The notes beneath the pieces are model-generated. The model did no database searches. It was not told the origin of the DNA and saw only the letters and a program-made list of their open reading frames with translations. Shown here in pieces: positions 43,093-52,399 of a DNA stretch of 64,000 bases (positions are counted from its first letter, which is position 1; each line of letters starts with the position of its first letter). Made by a program: the position numbers and the translations under genes. The DNA is taken from NCBI GenBank assembly GCA_964390725.1, contig CAYMIW010000012.1, positions 1-64,000 of the forward strand, written 5' to 3'. This DNA is from JAABTH01 sp964390725 (GTDB lineage: Bacteria > Bacillota > Dethiobacteria > DTU022).

Positions 43093-44199
43093 TTGAGCAG
43101 GAAAAAGCTGGCAGTTATTTTCGGCGGTCGCTCGGGAGAACATATCGTTTCTTTACGGTCAGCTGCGTCAATCATAAAAGCGGTTGATCAGGATTTATAT
43201 GAAGTAATACAGGTAGGCATAACAGCTGAAGGAGCTTGGATTACCGGTCCCGACGCCTGGCTTTCGCTATGGGAAAAAAGGCAGCCCAGGGAATCCTTTG
43301 CTGCAGCGCTGCTAACAAATCCTTCCCGGCCGGGTTTGCTTATTCAAAAAGGGGATAGTCCCCAGGAATGGCATTATCAGGAGCTTGATCTTGCTTTTCC
43401 GGTTTTGCACGGAACCTATGGTGAAGATGGCACAATTCAGGGTTTGTTCGAAATGGCCGGCCTGCCTTATGTTGGTTCGGGTGTCCTGGCATCAAGCGCC
43501 GGTATGGATAAAGTAGTAATGAAAGTATTATTTCGGGAAGCCGGCCTGCCTGTTGCCTCCTATCACTGGTTTTACCGTTGGCAGTGGGCTGAAAAGCAGG
43601 ATGAAATTGCAGCCCGGGTTAATCTGGAACTGGGTTTTCCCTGCTTTGTTAAGCCTGCCAACCTGGGTTCCAGTGTGGGGATAAGCAAAGTTCATGCCCC
43701 GGTTGATCTGCCGGCTGCCGTTGATGAAGCTTTTCTGTACGATGAAAAAGTGATTATAGAAGCATTTGTTGATGGCAGAGAAATTGAGTGCAGCGTCCTT
43801 GGTGATATTAACCCTGAAGCGTCGTTGCCAGGTGAGGTAGTTCCCTGTAATGAATTCTATGATTACCGTGCAAAATATTTAGATGATCGTTCGGAGCTGA
43901 TTATCCCGGCCCGGCTTGGAACCAAAAATGTAGATAAAATTCGTGATTACTCTCTTCGGGCATTTACGGCAGTTGAAGCCAATGGCCTGGCCAGGGTCGA
44001 TTTTTTCCTGGATCGATCCAGCGGTGAGATCATATTGAACGAGATTAATACTATGCCCGGTTTTACCGATATAAGCATGTTTTCTAAAATGTGGGAAGCA
44101 AGCGGTATAAGCTATGCTGAACTGGTCGGCAAACTGCTTCATTATGCTGAAAACCGTCATAAGCGCCGTCTGTCCCTGCTGGCTTCACCTCCTGAATGA
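43093..44199 (+). CDS. ddl: D-alanine-D-alanine ligase
   Basis: 368 residues, start TTG after GGAG. It makes the D-Ala-D-Ala of peptidoglycan. The N-terminus has VIFGGRSGEHIVSLRSAASI and the HGTYGEDGTIQGLFEMAGLP loop. ATP-grasp motifs are CFVKPANLGSSVGISKV, GREIECSVLG and EIILNEINTMPGFTDISMF. The loop after DYRAKYLDD holds YDYRAKY-like residues of D-Ala enzymes, with no sign of the D-lactate (VanA) type. It is the single minus-to-plus switch after the ATP-grasp gene. Confidence 0.94.
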   Translation: MSRKKLAVIFGGRSGEHIVSLRSAASIIKAVDQDLYEVIQVGITAEGAWITGPDAWLSLWEKRQPRESFAAALLTNPSRPGLLIQKGDSPQEWHYQELDLAFPVLHGTYGEDGTIQGLFEMAGLPYVGSGVLASSAGMDKVVMKVLFREAGLPVASYHWFYRWQWAEKQDEIAARVNLELGFPCFVKPANLGSSVGISKVHAPVDLPAAVDEAFLYDEKVIIEAFVDGREIECSVLGDINPEASLPGEVVPCNEFYDYRAKYLDDRSELIIPARLGTKNVDKIRDYSLRAFTAVEANGLARVDFFLDRSSGEIILNEINTMPGFTDISMFSKMWEASGISYAELVGKLLHYAENRHKRRLSLLASPPE

Positions 44200-44289
44200 T
44201 AAATGTGCAGTATCATGCCGCCGGGAAGGATAATAAGCTTATACTGTTGAACAAATATCACTACCTGTAGATATCATGATTATCAAGGG

Positions 44290-44931
44290 GTGAGAAATAT
44301 TTCTGAAGAGCATCAACAAACACTGGCCGATTTAATCTATGGTGATCATAGTACACCAGAAACAAGGCAGACAGACAACCTCACAGCCCTGGAGGATTTA
44401 AAAAAAACTTGCCTTGCCTGCAACCGCTGCGTTTTAAGGAGCGGCTGCAGCCAGGTTGTTTTTGGTGCCGGAAATTATAAGGCCCGCTTACTAATGGTTG
44501 GTGAAGGGCCGGGTGCCGATGAAGATCGTACAGGCATACCTTTTGTTGGTAAAGCCGGCCGGCTTCTTGATAAAATACTGCAGGCTGCAGAGATAAACAG
44601 GGATGAAATATTCATAACAAATGTGGTCAAGTGCCGCCCCCCCGGTAATCGGCTGCCGCTTCAGCCTGAGGTAGACGCCTGCCTGCCATATTTAAAGGAG
44701 CAGATCGAGTTAATTAACCCCGAGATTATTGTTTGCCTTGGTTCGCTGGCCACTAAGAATATGATTGATAAAAATGCAGCAATAACCCGGATGCGAGGGA
44801 AATGGCACACGATAGATGGACGGCAGGTTATAGCCACATTTCATCCCGCTGCATTGTTAAGAGATCCATCAAGAAAAAAAGATGTTTGGGAAGACTTTAA
44901 ACAGATCATGGAAAAATATAACCCTGTTTAA
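44290..44931 (+). CDS. Type-4 uracil-DNA glycosylase
   Basis: 213 residues. It removes uracil from DNA; Fe-S enzyme of the thermophile-type UDG group. The cluster Cys are CLACNRC, then NVVKCRPPGNRLP and EVDACLPYL. The motifs VGEGPGADEDRTGIPFVGKA (active site) and IATFHPAALLRDPSRK are complete. Start: the GTG at 44290 sits inside the AAGGGGTGAG ribosome binding site, with no proper spacing. The ATT at 44299 is well spaced and may be the true start. Neighbours: ddl before, response regulator 31 bases after. Confidence 0.9.
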   Translation: MRNISEEHQQTLADLIYGDHSTPETRQTDNLTALEDLKKTCLACNRCVLRSGCSQVVFGAGNYKARLLMVGEGPGADEDRTGIPFVGKAGRLLDKILQAAEINRDEIFITNVVKCRPPGNRLPLQPEVDACLPYLKEQIELINPEIIVCLGSLATKNMIDKNAAITRMRGKWHTIDGRQVIATFHPAALLRDPSRKKDVWEDFKQIMEKYNPV

Positions 44932-44962
44932 ACCTTAATCTGATTGCAGGGAGAGGATACAA

Positions 44963-45655
44963 ATGGCTAATGAATTAGTTCTGGTGGTAGACGATGAAAA
45001 AACACTGGTTAAAGCGCTCAGTTTTAATCTTGAAAAAGAAGGATTCCGGGTTGAACAGGCTTATGATGGAGAAGAGGCCCTGCAGAAATTTTATTCTTTA
45101 AAGCCCGATATCGTAGTGCTTGATCTAATGCTACCCGAAATTGACGGTTTTGAAGTTTGTAGACGTATTCGTAAAAAATATGATGTTCCGATCATTATGC
45201 TCACTGCACGGAGCGAAGATATCGACAAGGTTCTCGGTCTTGAACTGGGTGCTGATGACTATCTGACCAAACCGTTTAATTCAAGAGAGCTTGTTGCCCG
45301 GATCAGGGCAATACTCAGGCGCAGTACTGTTCGTGAAGAAGAAGCTAAGAAGATGATTCAAATCGGGGATCTTAAGGTTGATCTTCTACAACATCGGGTT
45401 CGTCTTGGCGAACGGGAGGTTAGCCTCACTTCAAAAGAATTTGCTCTCCTGAGTTTTCTTGCTGCTAACGCGGGGAATGTTTATTCCCGTGAGCAACTTC
45501 TGGAACAGATCTGGGGTTACGAATACTACGGAGATTTAAGAACAGTTGATGTTCATATCAGGCATCTACGTGAGAAACTGGAGAATGATCCGGGTAATCC
45601 CGATTTAATTATCACGGTTTGGGGTACTGGTTACAAGATCAGGGAGGACCTTTAA
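44963..45655 (+). CDS. OmpR/PhoB-family response regulator
   Basis: 230 residues. Receiver domain 1-120: DDEK acidic pair, phospho-Asp in VVLDLMLPEIDGFEVC (residue about 54), Thr in IIMLTARSED and Lys in DYLTKPFNSRELVA. The C-terminal winged helix (about 130-228) has EVSLTSKEFALLSFLAAN and LRTVDVHIRHLREKLE. It resembles PhoP/WalR types. The stop codon overlaps the kinase start (TAATG). Confidence 0.94.
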   Translation: MANELVLVVDDEKTLVKALSFNLEKEGFRVEQAYDGEEALQKFYSLKPDIVVLDLMLPEIDGFEVCRRIRKKYDVPIIMLTARSEDIDKVLGLELGADDYLTKPFNSRELVARIRAILRRSTVREEEAKKMIQIGDLKVDLLQHRVRLGEREVSLTSKEFALLSFLAANAGNVYSREQLLEQIWGYEYYGDLRTVDVHIRHLREKLENDPGNPDLIITVWGTGYKIREDL

Positions 45656-47085
45656 TGGCCCGTTTTTTCAGTATAAGGTTCAGGTTAACAGCTTCATTCC
45701 TGGTAATTATATTAGCTGTTATGGTTATAATCAGTATCTTCCTCTACAACTTTCTCGAACGATACTACCTGGCTAATTTCACTGATACCCTGGAACGTTC
45801 GGGTCGGCTGGCTGCTGACTTTGTAACCGGTCAACTCACCGGGCAAGTTAATTCTGTCCGCTTAAGTGTTTTAGCAGAAAATATGAGCAGGCAGTCCCAG
45901 GCGAGGGTTATTTTTGCCGACCAACAGGCTAATGTAGTAGGTGATTCAATCAGGGTTGGAGGCTTGTTAAACCAGGTGCTGGAACAGGAAGATGTTTTTA
46001 ATGCATTAAGTGGTAATGTAAGCAGCAGTATCGCTTACAGTGAAAGAGTCGGGCATACAGTCATGCAGATGGCAGTTCCGGTAGTCGAAGAAAATGATTT
46101 CATTACCGGGGTGGTTTTTCTTTCATCTTCCCTGGAAGAGGTTTACAGGACCCTTTACGATATCCGCCGTTTTCTTTTTCTCTCGACAGTCCTTGCCATG
46201 GCCGTGGTCGGGGGAGGGGCAATTATCCTTGCCAAACGTTTTACCGGGCCAATCGAAGAGCTGACCCAGGCAGCGCATAAAATGGCTGAAGGTAAGCTCG
46301 ATCAGCATATTGAGGTTCGATCGGGAGATGAAATTGGCCGCTTATCGGAGCAGTTTAACCTGATGGCCAAACGACTTAACTATTATACCAGCAATCTGAA
46401 AAAATTTGCAGCCGATGTGGCCCACGAAGTCAGGACTCCCCTGACAACAATGAGCCTGCTCACCAAGTCGTTGAAAGAGCACGAAATGGAACCGGAGCAG
46501 CAAAAAGAATTTATCGATGATCTTGATCATGAGCTGGAACGGGTGGTGGCCCTGGTTAACGATTTGTTAGAGCTTTCCAAGCTGGAAAGAAACCAGATAG
46601 AATTTGAAGAAATAGAACTTTACTCTTTTATTTCCGGAATTTTGGAAGAAAGCCAGTATAGATTTGCGCGAGCCGGCCTGGAGTTGTACGAGGAACATAA
46701 TGAAACCGACCTGTCGGTGCAGGCCGCGCCGCTGCAGCTGCGCCAGGTGCTGGTTAACCTGCTTGATAATGCACTGAAATATACTGAACCGGGTGGGGCA
46801 GTTACCGTTTCTTTAAAACGCGACGGGGGTGAAGCAGTCGTAAAGGTTGAAGATACCGGCTGTGGTATTCCTGAAGAAGACCTGAACTATATTTTTGAGC
46901 GATTTTTTAGGGTTGACAAAGCCCGTTCGCGCGAAAGAGGCGGAACAGGGCTTGGACTGGCCATTGTCAGTGAAATAATGGCTAAGCATAATGGCAGGGT
47001 CTGGGTGGAAAGTGAAGAAGGTGCCGGCAGCAAGTTTTACTTTGCCCTGCCCCTGTTTAATTCAAGGGATGTTAGGAAATCTTAA
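45655..47085 (+). CDS. Membrane sensor histidine kinase
   Basis: 476 residues from the ATG that overlaps the regulator stop. TM1 is 10-31, an extracytoplasmic sensor 35-165, TM2 172-194 and HAMP 195-245. The HisKA domain has the phospho-His in DVAHEVRTPLTT (residue 257). The HATPase domain (about 360-470) has the N box NLLDNALKYTEPGG, G1 VEDTGCGIPEED, the F box and G2 GGTGLGLAIV. The PAS domain of WalK is not present, so PhoR/WalK grouping is uncertain. Its substrate regulator is the gene before it. Confidence 0.93.
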   Translation: MARFFSIRFRLTASFLVIILAVMVIISIFLYNFLERYYLANFTDTLERSGRLAADFVTGQLTGQVNSVRLSVLAENMSRQSQARVIFADQQANVVGDSIRVGGLLNQVLEQEDVFNALSGNVSSSIAYSERVGHTVMQMAVPVVEENDFITGVVFLSSSLEEVYRTLYDIRRFLFLSTVLAMAVVGGGAIILAKRFTGPIEELTQAAHKMAEGKLDQHIEVRSGDEIGRLSEQFNLMAKRLNYYTSNLKKFAADVAHEVRTPLTTMSLLTKSLKEHEMEPEQQKEFIDDLDHELERVVALVNDLLELSKLERNQIEFEEIELYSFISGILEESQYRFARAGLELYEEHNETDLSVQAAPLQLRQVLVNLLDNALKYTEPGGAVTVSLKRDGGEAVVKVEDTGCGIPEEDLNYIFERFFRVDKARSRERGGTGLGLAIVSEIMAKHNGRVWVESEEGAGSKFYFALPLFNSRDVRKS

Positions 47086-47173
47086 TACAGGGTCAATATT
47101 TTTTTAATATTTAACTGTTTCATTATGATAGAATATCATCACTCTGGAATTTATAGTCCTGAGGTGTTAGTTT

Positions 47174-49249
47174 ATGAAGCAAATGCAGCCATTTTACTAT
47201 ATTGTGGCCCTGGCCGGTTTGTTTTTTTTGGCCGGGCTGATTCTTTTTGCTTTTCAACTTTTCCCTACTGCAGAAAGTACGGGTATTACTGTTGATCCAC
47301 AAAATGAAAGTCAGGGAGAAACTCTTTATGATCTCTGGTTTACCAGTGTTGGTCTGTATGATCTTACTGTGGATCAGGCGCTCAGTGCAATTTTGTTCAG
47401 CATGGAAAATAACACGGTTAACCTACTTGATCGTGATCGTAAACTTCTTTGGGAGAAGGTTTTTGCCACTGCTCCAAGGCATGCCAAAATATCTCCCTGT
47501 GGAAACTATGTAGCAGTGGGGACAGAAGGTGGAAGATTGTATTTCACCTCTGTTGATCAGGAGTATTCGTGGGATAATGAAGGGGACCCAATTGATTTGC
47601 TGGCTATATCGCCGGGTGCGTCATGGCTGATTGCAGCACGGTCAAACGCCGAGGAAGATAGCCGTCACCTGGATTTATTCAACCAGGCAGGAAACCTGAG
47701 ATGGTCAATTGATACAGAAACTGTGCTCAATCTTTTTATTTCAAGTGAGTACCTGGAACAGGCACATGTTTATTTTACCGAATTGGAAGGCGATACCCCG
47801 GTAATCAGGGCAATTAACCTTGACGGCAAACAAATATGGTCACATGAAGGCCTTCTGGTTGACGTTTCCAGGTACGGAAGCCGTCTGGCTGCAGTTCACG
47901 GGAACCGTTTATTTGTGTACGATTCTATGGGTTACGAACTTTGGAGCACTGCCCTGCCTTTTGAGGCCAGCAAGGTTCTTTTTAACCCGCAGAACTACAA
48001 CCGTGTTTTGGTGTATGGTAACCGCGAGGGAAGTGGCGAAAATTTATACTATTTTGATCTGGCTGATGATCTGCTCTGGATGAAAAGAGTAGCCGATGGA
48101 TCATTATTTTCCTTTACTGCCGACGGTCAGCATATACTTACCAGTTCCTGGCGGCACTTTAAAGAGGACTATACCCAGATGATCCTGCTTGATCGTGATG
48201 GTAACGATCTCAATACCTGGGAAGTTGCCATGAGGATTGAATATTTAATAGTGACTAATCATCCCCACCTGATTGTTGTTGGTGGTGATGACGGCTACAT
48301 TGATCTTATTGATCTCGAACCCCTGCTGAGTGCCGTCCCTGCTATCGGTAATGGTAGCGGTAATGGCAACGGTAACGGCAATGGTGCCGAAGAGGCAATT
48401 CTTTATAACCCGGTTATAACCGGAGTCCAGGCAGATCAAACCAGGATTACTATATACTTCAGCGATGAAAATTCCAACCTGGTTCCGGTTGCCAGATCTA
48501 TCAACTTAACCGAAAACCCGATGCGTGCTGCACTGGAGGAGTTAATTCGTGGGCCGGCCCGAGGTAGTTTTCTCTACAGGACAATACCGGATAAAGATCT
48601 TTCAGTTGATGTTGATTACAATGCTGAAAACGGGAAGCTGTATCTCGATCTTTCTCCCGGCTTTGTTGATATCAACGGAGAGATGCAGAGTGAAACAGCC
48701 CTTAATTCACTATTAATGACAGTCAGTGGTTTTAACGGTGTTAATGATATATTCCTGACTATCGACAGGAAACAAATAGAAACTTTTGGCACAATTGAGT
48801 TGGATCAACCATTAAAACCGTTAACCCATCAGAAACCAATTTATGTTCCTGTCCAGAGCGGCAGCAGGTTTTACCTGGTTAAGCGTGAAGGAGTAGAGGG
48901 CGATCTTTCAGAAGCAACTTTAGAAAACCTGGTTGAGCAGGTTCTGCGGGCATCAAGGGCTATACCATTTGTTCCATCAAACCTTGAACTGCGCAATATC
49001 AACGTCAGTACCGAGCAGGTTCAGGTTAATCTGAGCAGGCAATTCGTTGAGCTGTTTCCCGAGGAAGGAACTGAAGAGGATTTCGTGCGCTCATCGTTAA
49101 TTCTGGATTCCATATTTTTAACCATATTCCAGAACAGCCGCAGGCAGAGAGCGGAAATCGTCATTGAAGGAGAAAGCTGGACCCCGCCTGAAGGCTACCC
49201 GCTTTTGAATCGTTTTTACCGCCAGCCTTACTTTATTAATCCCGAGTAA
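47174..49249 (+). CDS. Membrane-anchored beta-propeller with two GerMN domains
   Basis: 691 residues. One N-terminal membrane helix (about 8-30, YYIVALAGLFFLAGLILFAF). The next 350 residues are WD/PQQ-like repeats (LLDRDRKLLWEKVFA, AVGTEGGRLYF, LDGKQIWSHEGLLVDVS, DGYIDLIDLEPLL). A Gly-Asn linker follows at about 390-405 (GNGSGNGNGNGNG). Two GerMN domains (about 410-540 and 560-680) follow, each with the ARSINLTENPMRAALEEL or EATLENLVEQVLR pattern. GerMN is known from spore germination protein GerM and lipoprotein LpqB next to MtrAB. The 88-base gap to the kinase suggests a joint operon and a sensor-modulating role (inferred). Confidence 0.8.
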   Translation: MKQMQPFYYIVALAGLFFLAGLILFAFQLFPTAESTGITVDPQNESQGETLYDLWFTSVGLYDLTVDQALSAILFSMENNTVNLLDRDRKLLWEKVFATAPRHAKISPCGNYVAVGTEGGRLYFTSVDQEYSWDNEGDPIDLLAISPGASWLIAARSNAEEDSRHLDLFNQAGNLRWSIDTETVLNLFISSEYLEQAHVYFTELEGDTPVIRAINLDGKQIWSHEGLLVDVSRYGSRLAAVHGNRLFVYDSMGYELWSTALPFEASKVLFNPQNYNRVLVYGNREGSGENLYYFDLADDLLWMKRVADGSLFSFTADGQHILTSSWRHFKEDYTQMILLDRDGNDLNTWEVAMRIEYLIVTNHPHLIVVGGDDGYIDLIDLEPLLSAVPAIGNGSGNGNGNGNGAEEAILYNPVITGVQADQTRITIYFSDENSNLVPVARSINLTENPMRAALEELIRGPARGSFLYRTIPDKDLSVDVDYNAENGKLYLDLSPGFVDINGEMQSETALNSLLMTVSGFNGVNDIFLTIDRKQIETFGTIELDQPLKPLTHQKPIYVPVQSGSRFYLVKREGVEGDLSEATLENLVEQVLRASRAIPFVPSNLELRNINVSTEQVQVNLSRQFVELFPEEGTEEDFVRSSLILDSIFLTIFQNSRRQRAEIVIEGESWTPPEGYPLLNRFYRQPYFINPE

Positions 49250-49325
49250 TTAAAACGGTACCTGTTTATTTGTCAACCGCTCTTCTTTAAGCTAAAATAA
49301 GTGAAAAAGCCCAAGGAGATAATAG

Positions 49326-51035
49326 ATGCAAAAGCTTAAAGAAGAGATCGGTCAGGTGCTGGCAGCACAGGTTGAACTAAATCCCTCAGAGGTGGTTAAC
49401 CTCCTGGAAGTACCCCCCGAACCTGAATATGGCGATTACGCCTTTCCCTGTTACATTCTGGCCAGGCAATTTAAAAAAGCCCCGGCAGCAATAGCCTCAG
49501 AACTTGCCGATAAGCTAAGCAGTACCAAAGGCACATATTGGGACCAAGTTGCGGCAAGAGGGCCCTACCTGAACTTCTACCTTGCTCCTGCAGCATTTGG
49601 GCGTGAAGTTATCTTTCAGATCTGGGAGCACGGTGATAAATACGGCCATACTGATCTGGGCGGAGGCAGAAACGTCCCGATCGATTATTCATCACCGAAT
49701 ATTGCCAAACCTTTTGGGGTGGGGCATATTCGCTCCACGGTAATTGGGCATTCACTTTACCTGATCTATAAAGCCCTGGGTTATAACAGTATCGGAGTAA
49801 ACCATCTTGGAGACTGGGGCACTCAGTTCGGTAAATTAATAGTTGCCTTTGAACGCTGGGGTGAAAAAAATCAGCTGGAGGCAGACCCCGTTGATTATCT
49901 TTACAAACTCTACGTTAAATTTCACCAGGAAGCCGAGCAGGATCCTGCACTGGACGATGAAGCCCGTTCGTGGTTTAAACGCCTGGAAGAAGGAGACAGC
50001 GCTGCTGTCGAATACTGGACTTTATTTCGTAAGTTAAGCCTGGAAAACTATGCTGTAATATACGATCTTCTCGGTATTCAGTTCGAACATTATCATGGCG
50101 AAAGTCATTATAACGAAATGCTGGACCGGGTAATAGAACTGGTCCAGGAAAAAGGAATAGCCAAAGAAAGTGAAGGAGCTTTAATTGTCGATTTGGAGCC
50201 CTATAATTTGCCGCCGGTAATGCTCAGGAAGAAAGATGGGGCAACTCTATACATTACCCGTGACATTGCGGCGGCCATATACCGTCAAGAAACATTCAAT
50301 TTTGCCCTTTCTTTATACGTTGTCGGTGCCGAGCAGGTTCTTCATTTTCAGCAGCTTTTTAAAATACTGGAACTGCTTGGTTTCGAATGGGCAAAAGACT
50401 GTGTTCATGTTCCTTTCGGACTGATTCGTTTTAAAGAAGGTAAAATGTCCACCAGGGCCGGTAAAATTATTCTGCTGGAAGAAGTGCTGAAACGTTCAAT
50501 TAATATGGCCCGGGAGATTATCGAGGAGAAAAATCCTGATTTAACCGATAAAGAAAGTGCGGCTAAAGCAGTCGGCCTCGGAGCAGTCCGTTTTGGTGAT
50601 TTAAGCAATGACCGGATTAAAAATATTGAATTTGACTGGGAAAAAGTGCTTGATTTTTCCGGTGAAACCGCTGCTTATATTCAATATGCCCACGCCAGGA
50701 TTTGCAGCATTTTACGTAAATCCGGATCTCTGGCAGAGGAGTGGGACGATAAAGCCGCTTCGCTCCTGGTAAAAGACGAGGAAACTGCCTTGATAAAAAC
50801 CCTGGCCCAGCTGCCGGGAAAAATTATTGCTTCGGCTGAAAACTACAGGCCTTCAATTCTTGCTCGCTACCTGATTGATGTTGCCCGCGAGTTTAATCGA
50901 TTTTATCATAACTGCCCCGTTCTGGGCAGCGAAGGTGAACTGCAGCACGGCCGTCTTTTGCTGATCAATGCAACCAGGCAGGTAATAGCCAATGGTCTGG
51001 GGCTGCTTGGCATAGTCGCTCCAGAAGAAATGTAA
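49326..51035 (+). CDS. argS: Arginyl-tRNA synthetase
   Basis: 569 residues, class I. N-terminal add-1 domain about 1-90. HIGH motif in SSPNIAKPFGVGHIRST (here GHIR). The KMSKS-like loop is KMSTRAGKIILLEEV, and the C-terminal anticodon domain holds NRFYHNCPVLGSE. Standard form. Confidence 0.97.
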   Translation: MQKLKEEIGQVLAAQVELNPSEVVNLLEVPPEPEYGDYAFPCYILARQFKKAPAAIASELADKLSSTKGTYWDQVAARGPYLNFYLAPAAFGREVIFQIWEHGDKYGHTDLGGGRNVPIDYSSPNIAKPFGVGHIRSTVIGHSLYLIYKALGYNSIGVNHLGDWGTQFGKLIVAFERWGEKNQLEADPVDYLYKLYVKFHQEAEQDPALDDEARSWFKRLEEGDSAAVEYWTLFRKLSLENYAVIYDLLGIQFEHYHGESHYNEMLDRVIELVQEKGIAKESEGALIVDLEPYNLPPVMLRKKDGATLYITRDIAAAIYRQETFNFALSLYVVGAEQVLHFQQLFKILELLGFEWAKDCVHVPFGLIRFKEGKMSTRAGKIILLEEVLKRSINMAREIIEEKNPDLTDKESAAKAVGLGAVRFGDLSNDRIKNIEFDWEKVLDFSGETAAYIQYAHARICSILRKSGSLAEEWDDKAASLLVKDEETALIKTLAQLPGKIIASAENYRPSILARYLIDVAREFNRFYHNCPVLGSEGELQHGRLLLINATRQVIANGLGLLGIVAPEEM

Positions 51036-51121
51036 CGAGGGAATACAACGATAACAAGTTGAATTCTATGCCTGATTAATCTATATAAATAGGGCAGAGA
51101 ATTGGATTAGGGGGAACAGTA

Positions 51122-52399
51122 ATGTTGGATTTAAAGTTTGTCCGTGAGAACCCTGAAATTGTCCGCCGGGCAATTGAGCTTAAAGGTGAAAGCGGTGATG
51201 TTGATGGTCTGCTGGCTAAAGATAGCGAACGTCGTGAGTTGCTGGGTGAAGTAGAAGCTTTGAAACAAATCCGCAACAGAGTCTCGAAGGAGATAGGCCA
51301 AAAGGGGGCCGCCAGTGAATCAGTTCAGAATAAAAAAGAAGAAATGCGGCAAGTCTCAACAAAAATTAAAGAGCTTGATGAACAGCTGCGCCAGATTGAT
51401 AGTAACATGGAGCAGTTACTGTTAAACCTGCCTAATATACCTGATGAAGCGGTTCCGCATGGTGCTGATGAAGTAGACAATGTTGAAATTCGCCGGTGGG
51501 GTGAAATACCAGCTTTTGATTTTGAACCGTTAGCCCACTGGGATATTGGTGTTAACCTGAACATTATTGACTTTATCCGCGCCGGTAAAATAACCGGCAG
51601 CCGTTTTGCCGTTTACTACGGTGCCGGGGCTCGCCTGGAAAGAGCGCTTGCCTCTTTTATGCTCGATTTACATACGGGTGAACATGGTTACCGCGAAGTA
51701 TTACCACCTTATATGGTTAATGCTAACAGCATGACCGGAACCGGACAGTTACCTAAATTTGGCGAAGATGCCTTTCGGGTGGAGGGTACCGACTACTACC
51801 TTATCCCAACTGCCGAAGTGCCGGTTACCAACCTGCACCGTGACGAGATACTGGAAGCAGAAGAACTGCCCATTTACTATGCAGGTTACAGTGCTTGTTT
51901 CCGTGCTGAAGCCGGGGCACACGGCAGAGATACCCGCGGCTTGATTCGCCAGCACCAGTTTAATAAGGTTGAACTGGTTAAATTTGTTAAGCCGGAAGAT
52001 TCTGATGCAGAGTTAGAAAAACTGACCAATGATGCAGAGAAAGTTCTCCAGCTGCTGGGACTGCCTTACCGGGTGATGCTGATGTGCAGCGGTGACCTCG
52101 GTTTTGCAGCAGCAAAAAAGTATGATCTTGAAGTGTGGCTTCCTTCTTATAATACTTACAGGGAGATATCGTCCTGCAGTAATTTTGCTGATTTTCAAGC
52201 CCGCCGGGCCGGAATTCGTTATCGTCCGGGCACAGGGAAGAAAACCCAATTTGTTCACACTTTGAACGGATCAGGGGTGGCAATTGGCCGCACGGTTGCC
52301 GCTATCCTTGAAAATTTTCAGCAGAAAGACGGTAGCGTGCTGATACCGGAAGTTCTTAGACCTTACTTTAAGGGACAGGAAAGGATAACCGCATCATAA
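51122..52399 (+). CDS. serS: Seryl-tRNA synthetase
   Basis: 425 residues, class II. N-terminal coiled-coil arm (about 30-105, rich in Lys/Glu/Gln). Motif 2 is CFRAEAGAHGRDTRGLIRQH and motif 3 NGSGVAIGRTVAAILENFQ. It overlaps the next gene by one base (TAATG). Confidence 0.97.
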   Translation: MLDLKFVRENPEIVRRAIELKGESGDVDGLLAKDSERRELLGEVEALKQIRNRVSKEIGQKGAASESVQNKKEEMRQVSTKIKELDEQLRQIDSNMEQLLLNLPNIPDEAVPHGADEVDNVEIRRWGEIPAFDFEPLAHWDIGVNLNIIDFIRAGKITGSRFAVYYGAGARLERALASFMLDLHTGEHGYREVLPPYMVNANSMTGTGQLPKFGEDAFRVEGTDYYLIPTAEVPVTNLHRDEILEAEELPIYYAGYSACFRAEAGAHGRDTRGLIRQHQFNKVELVKFVKPEDSDAELEKLTNDAEKVLQLLGLPYRVMLMCSGDLGFAAAKKYDLEVWLPSYNTYREISSCSNFADFQARRAGIRYRPGTGKKTQFVHTLNGSGVAIGRTVAAILENFQQKDGSVLIPEVLRPYFKGQERITAS

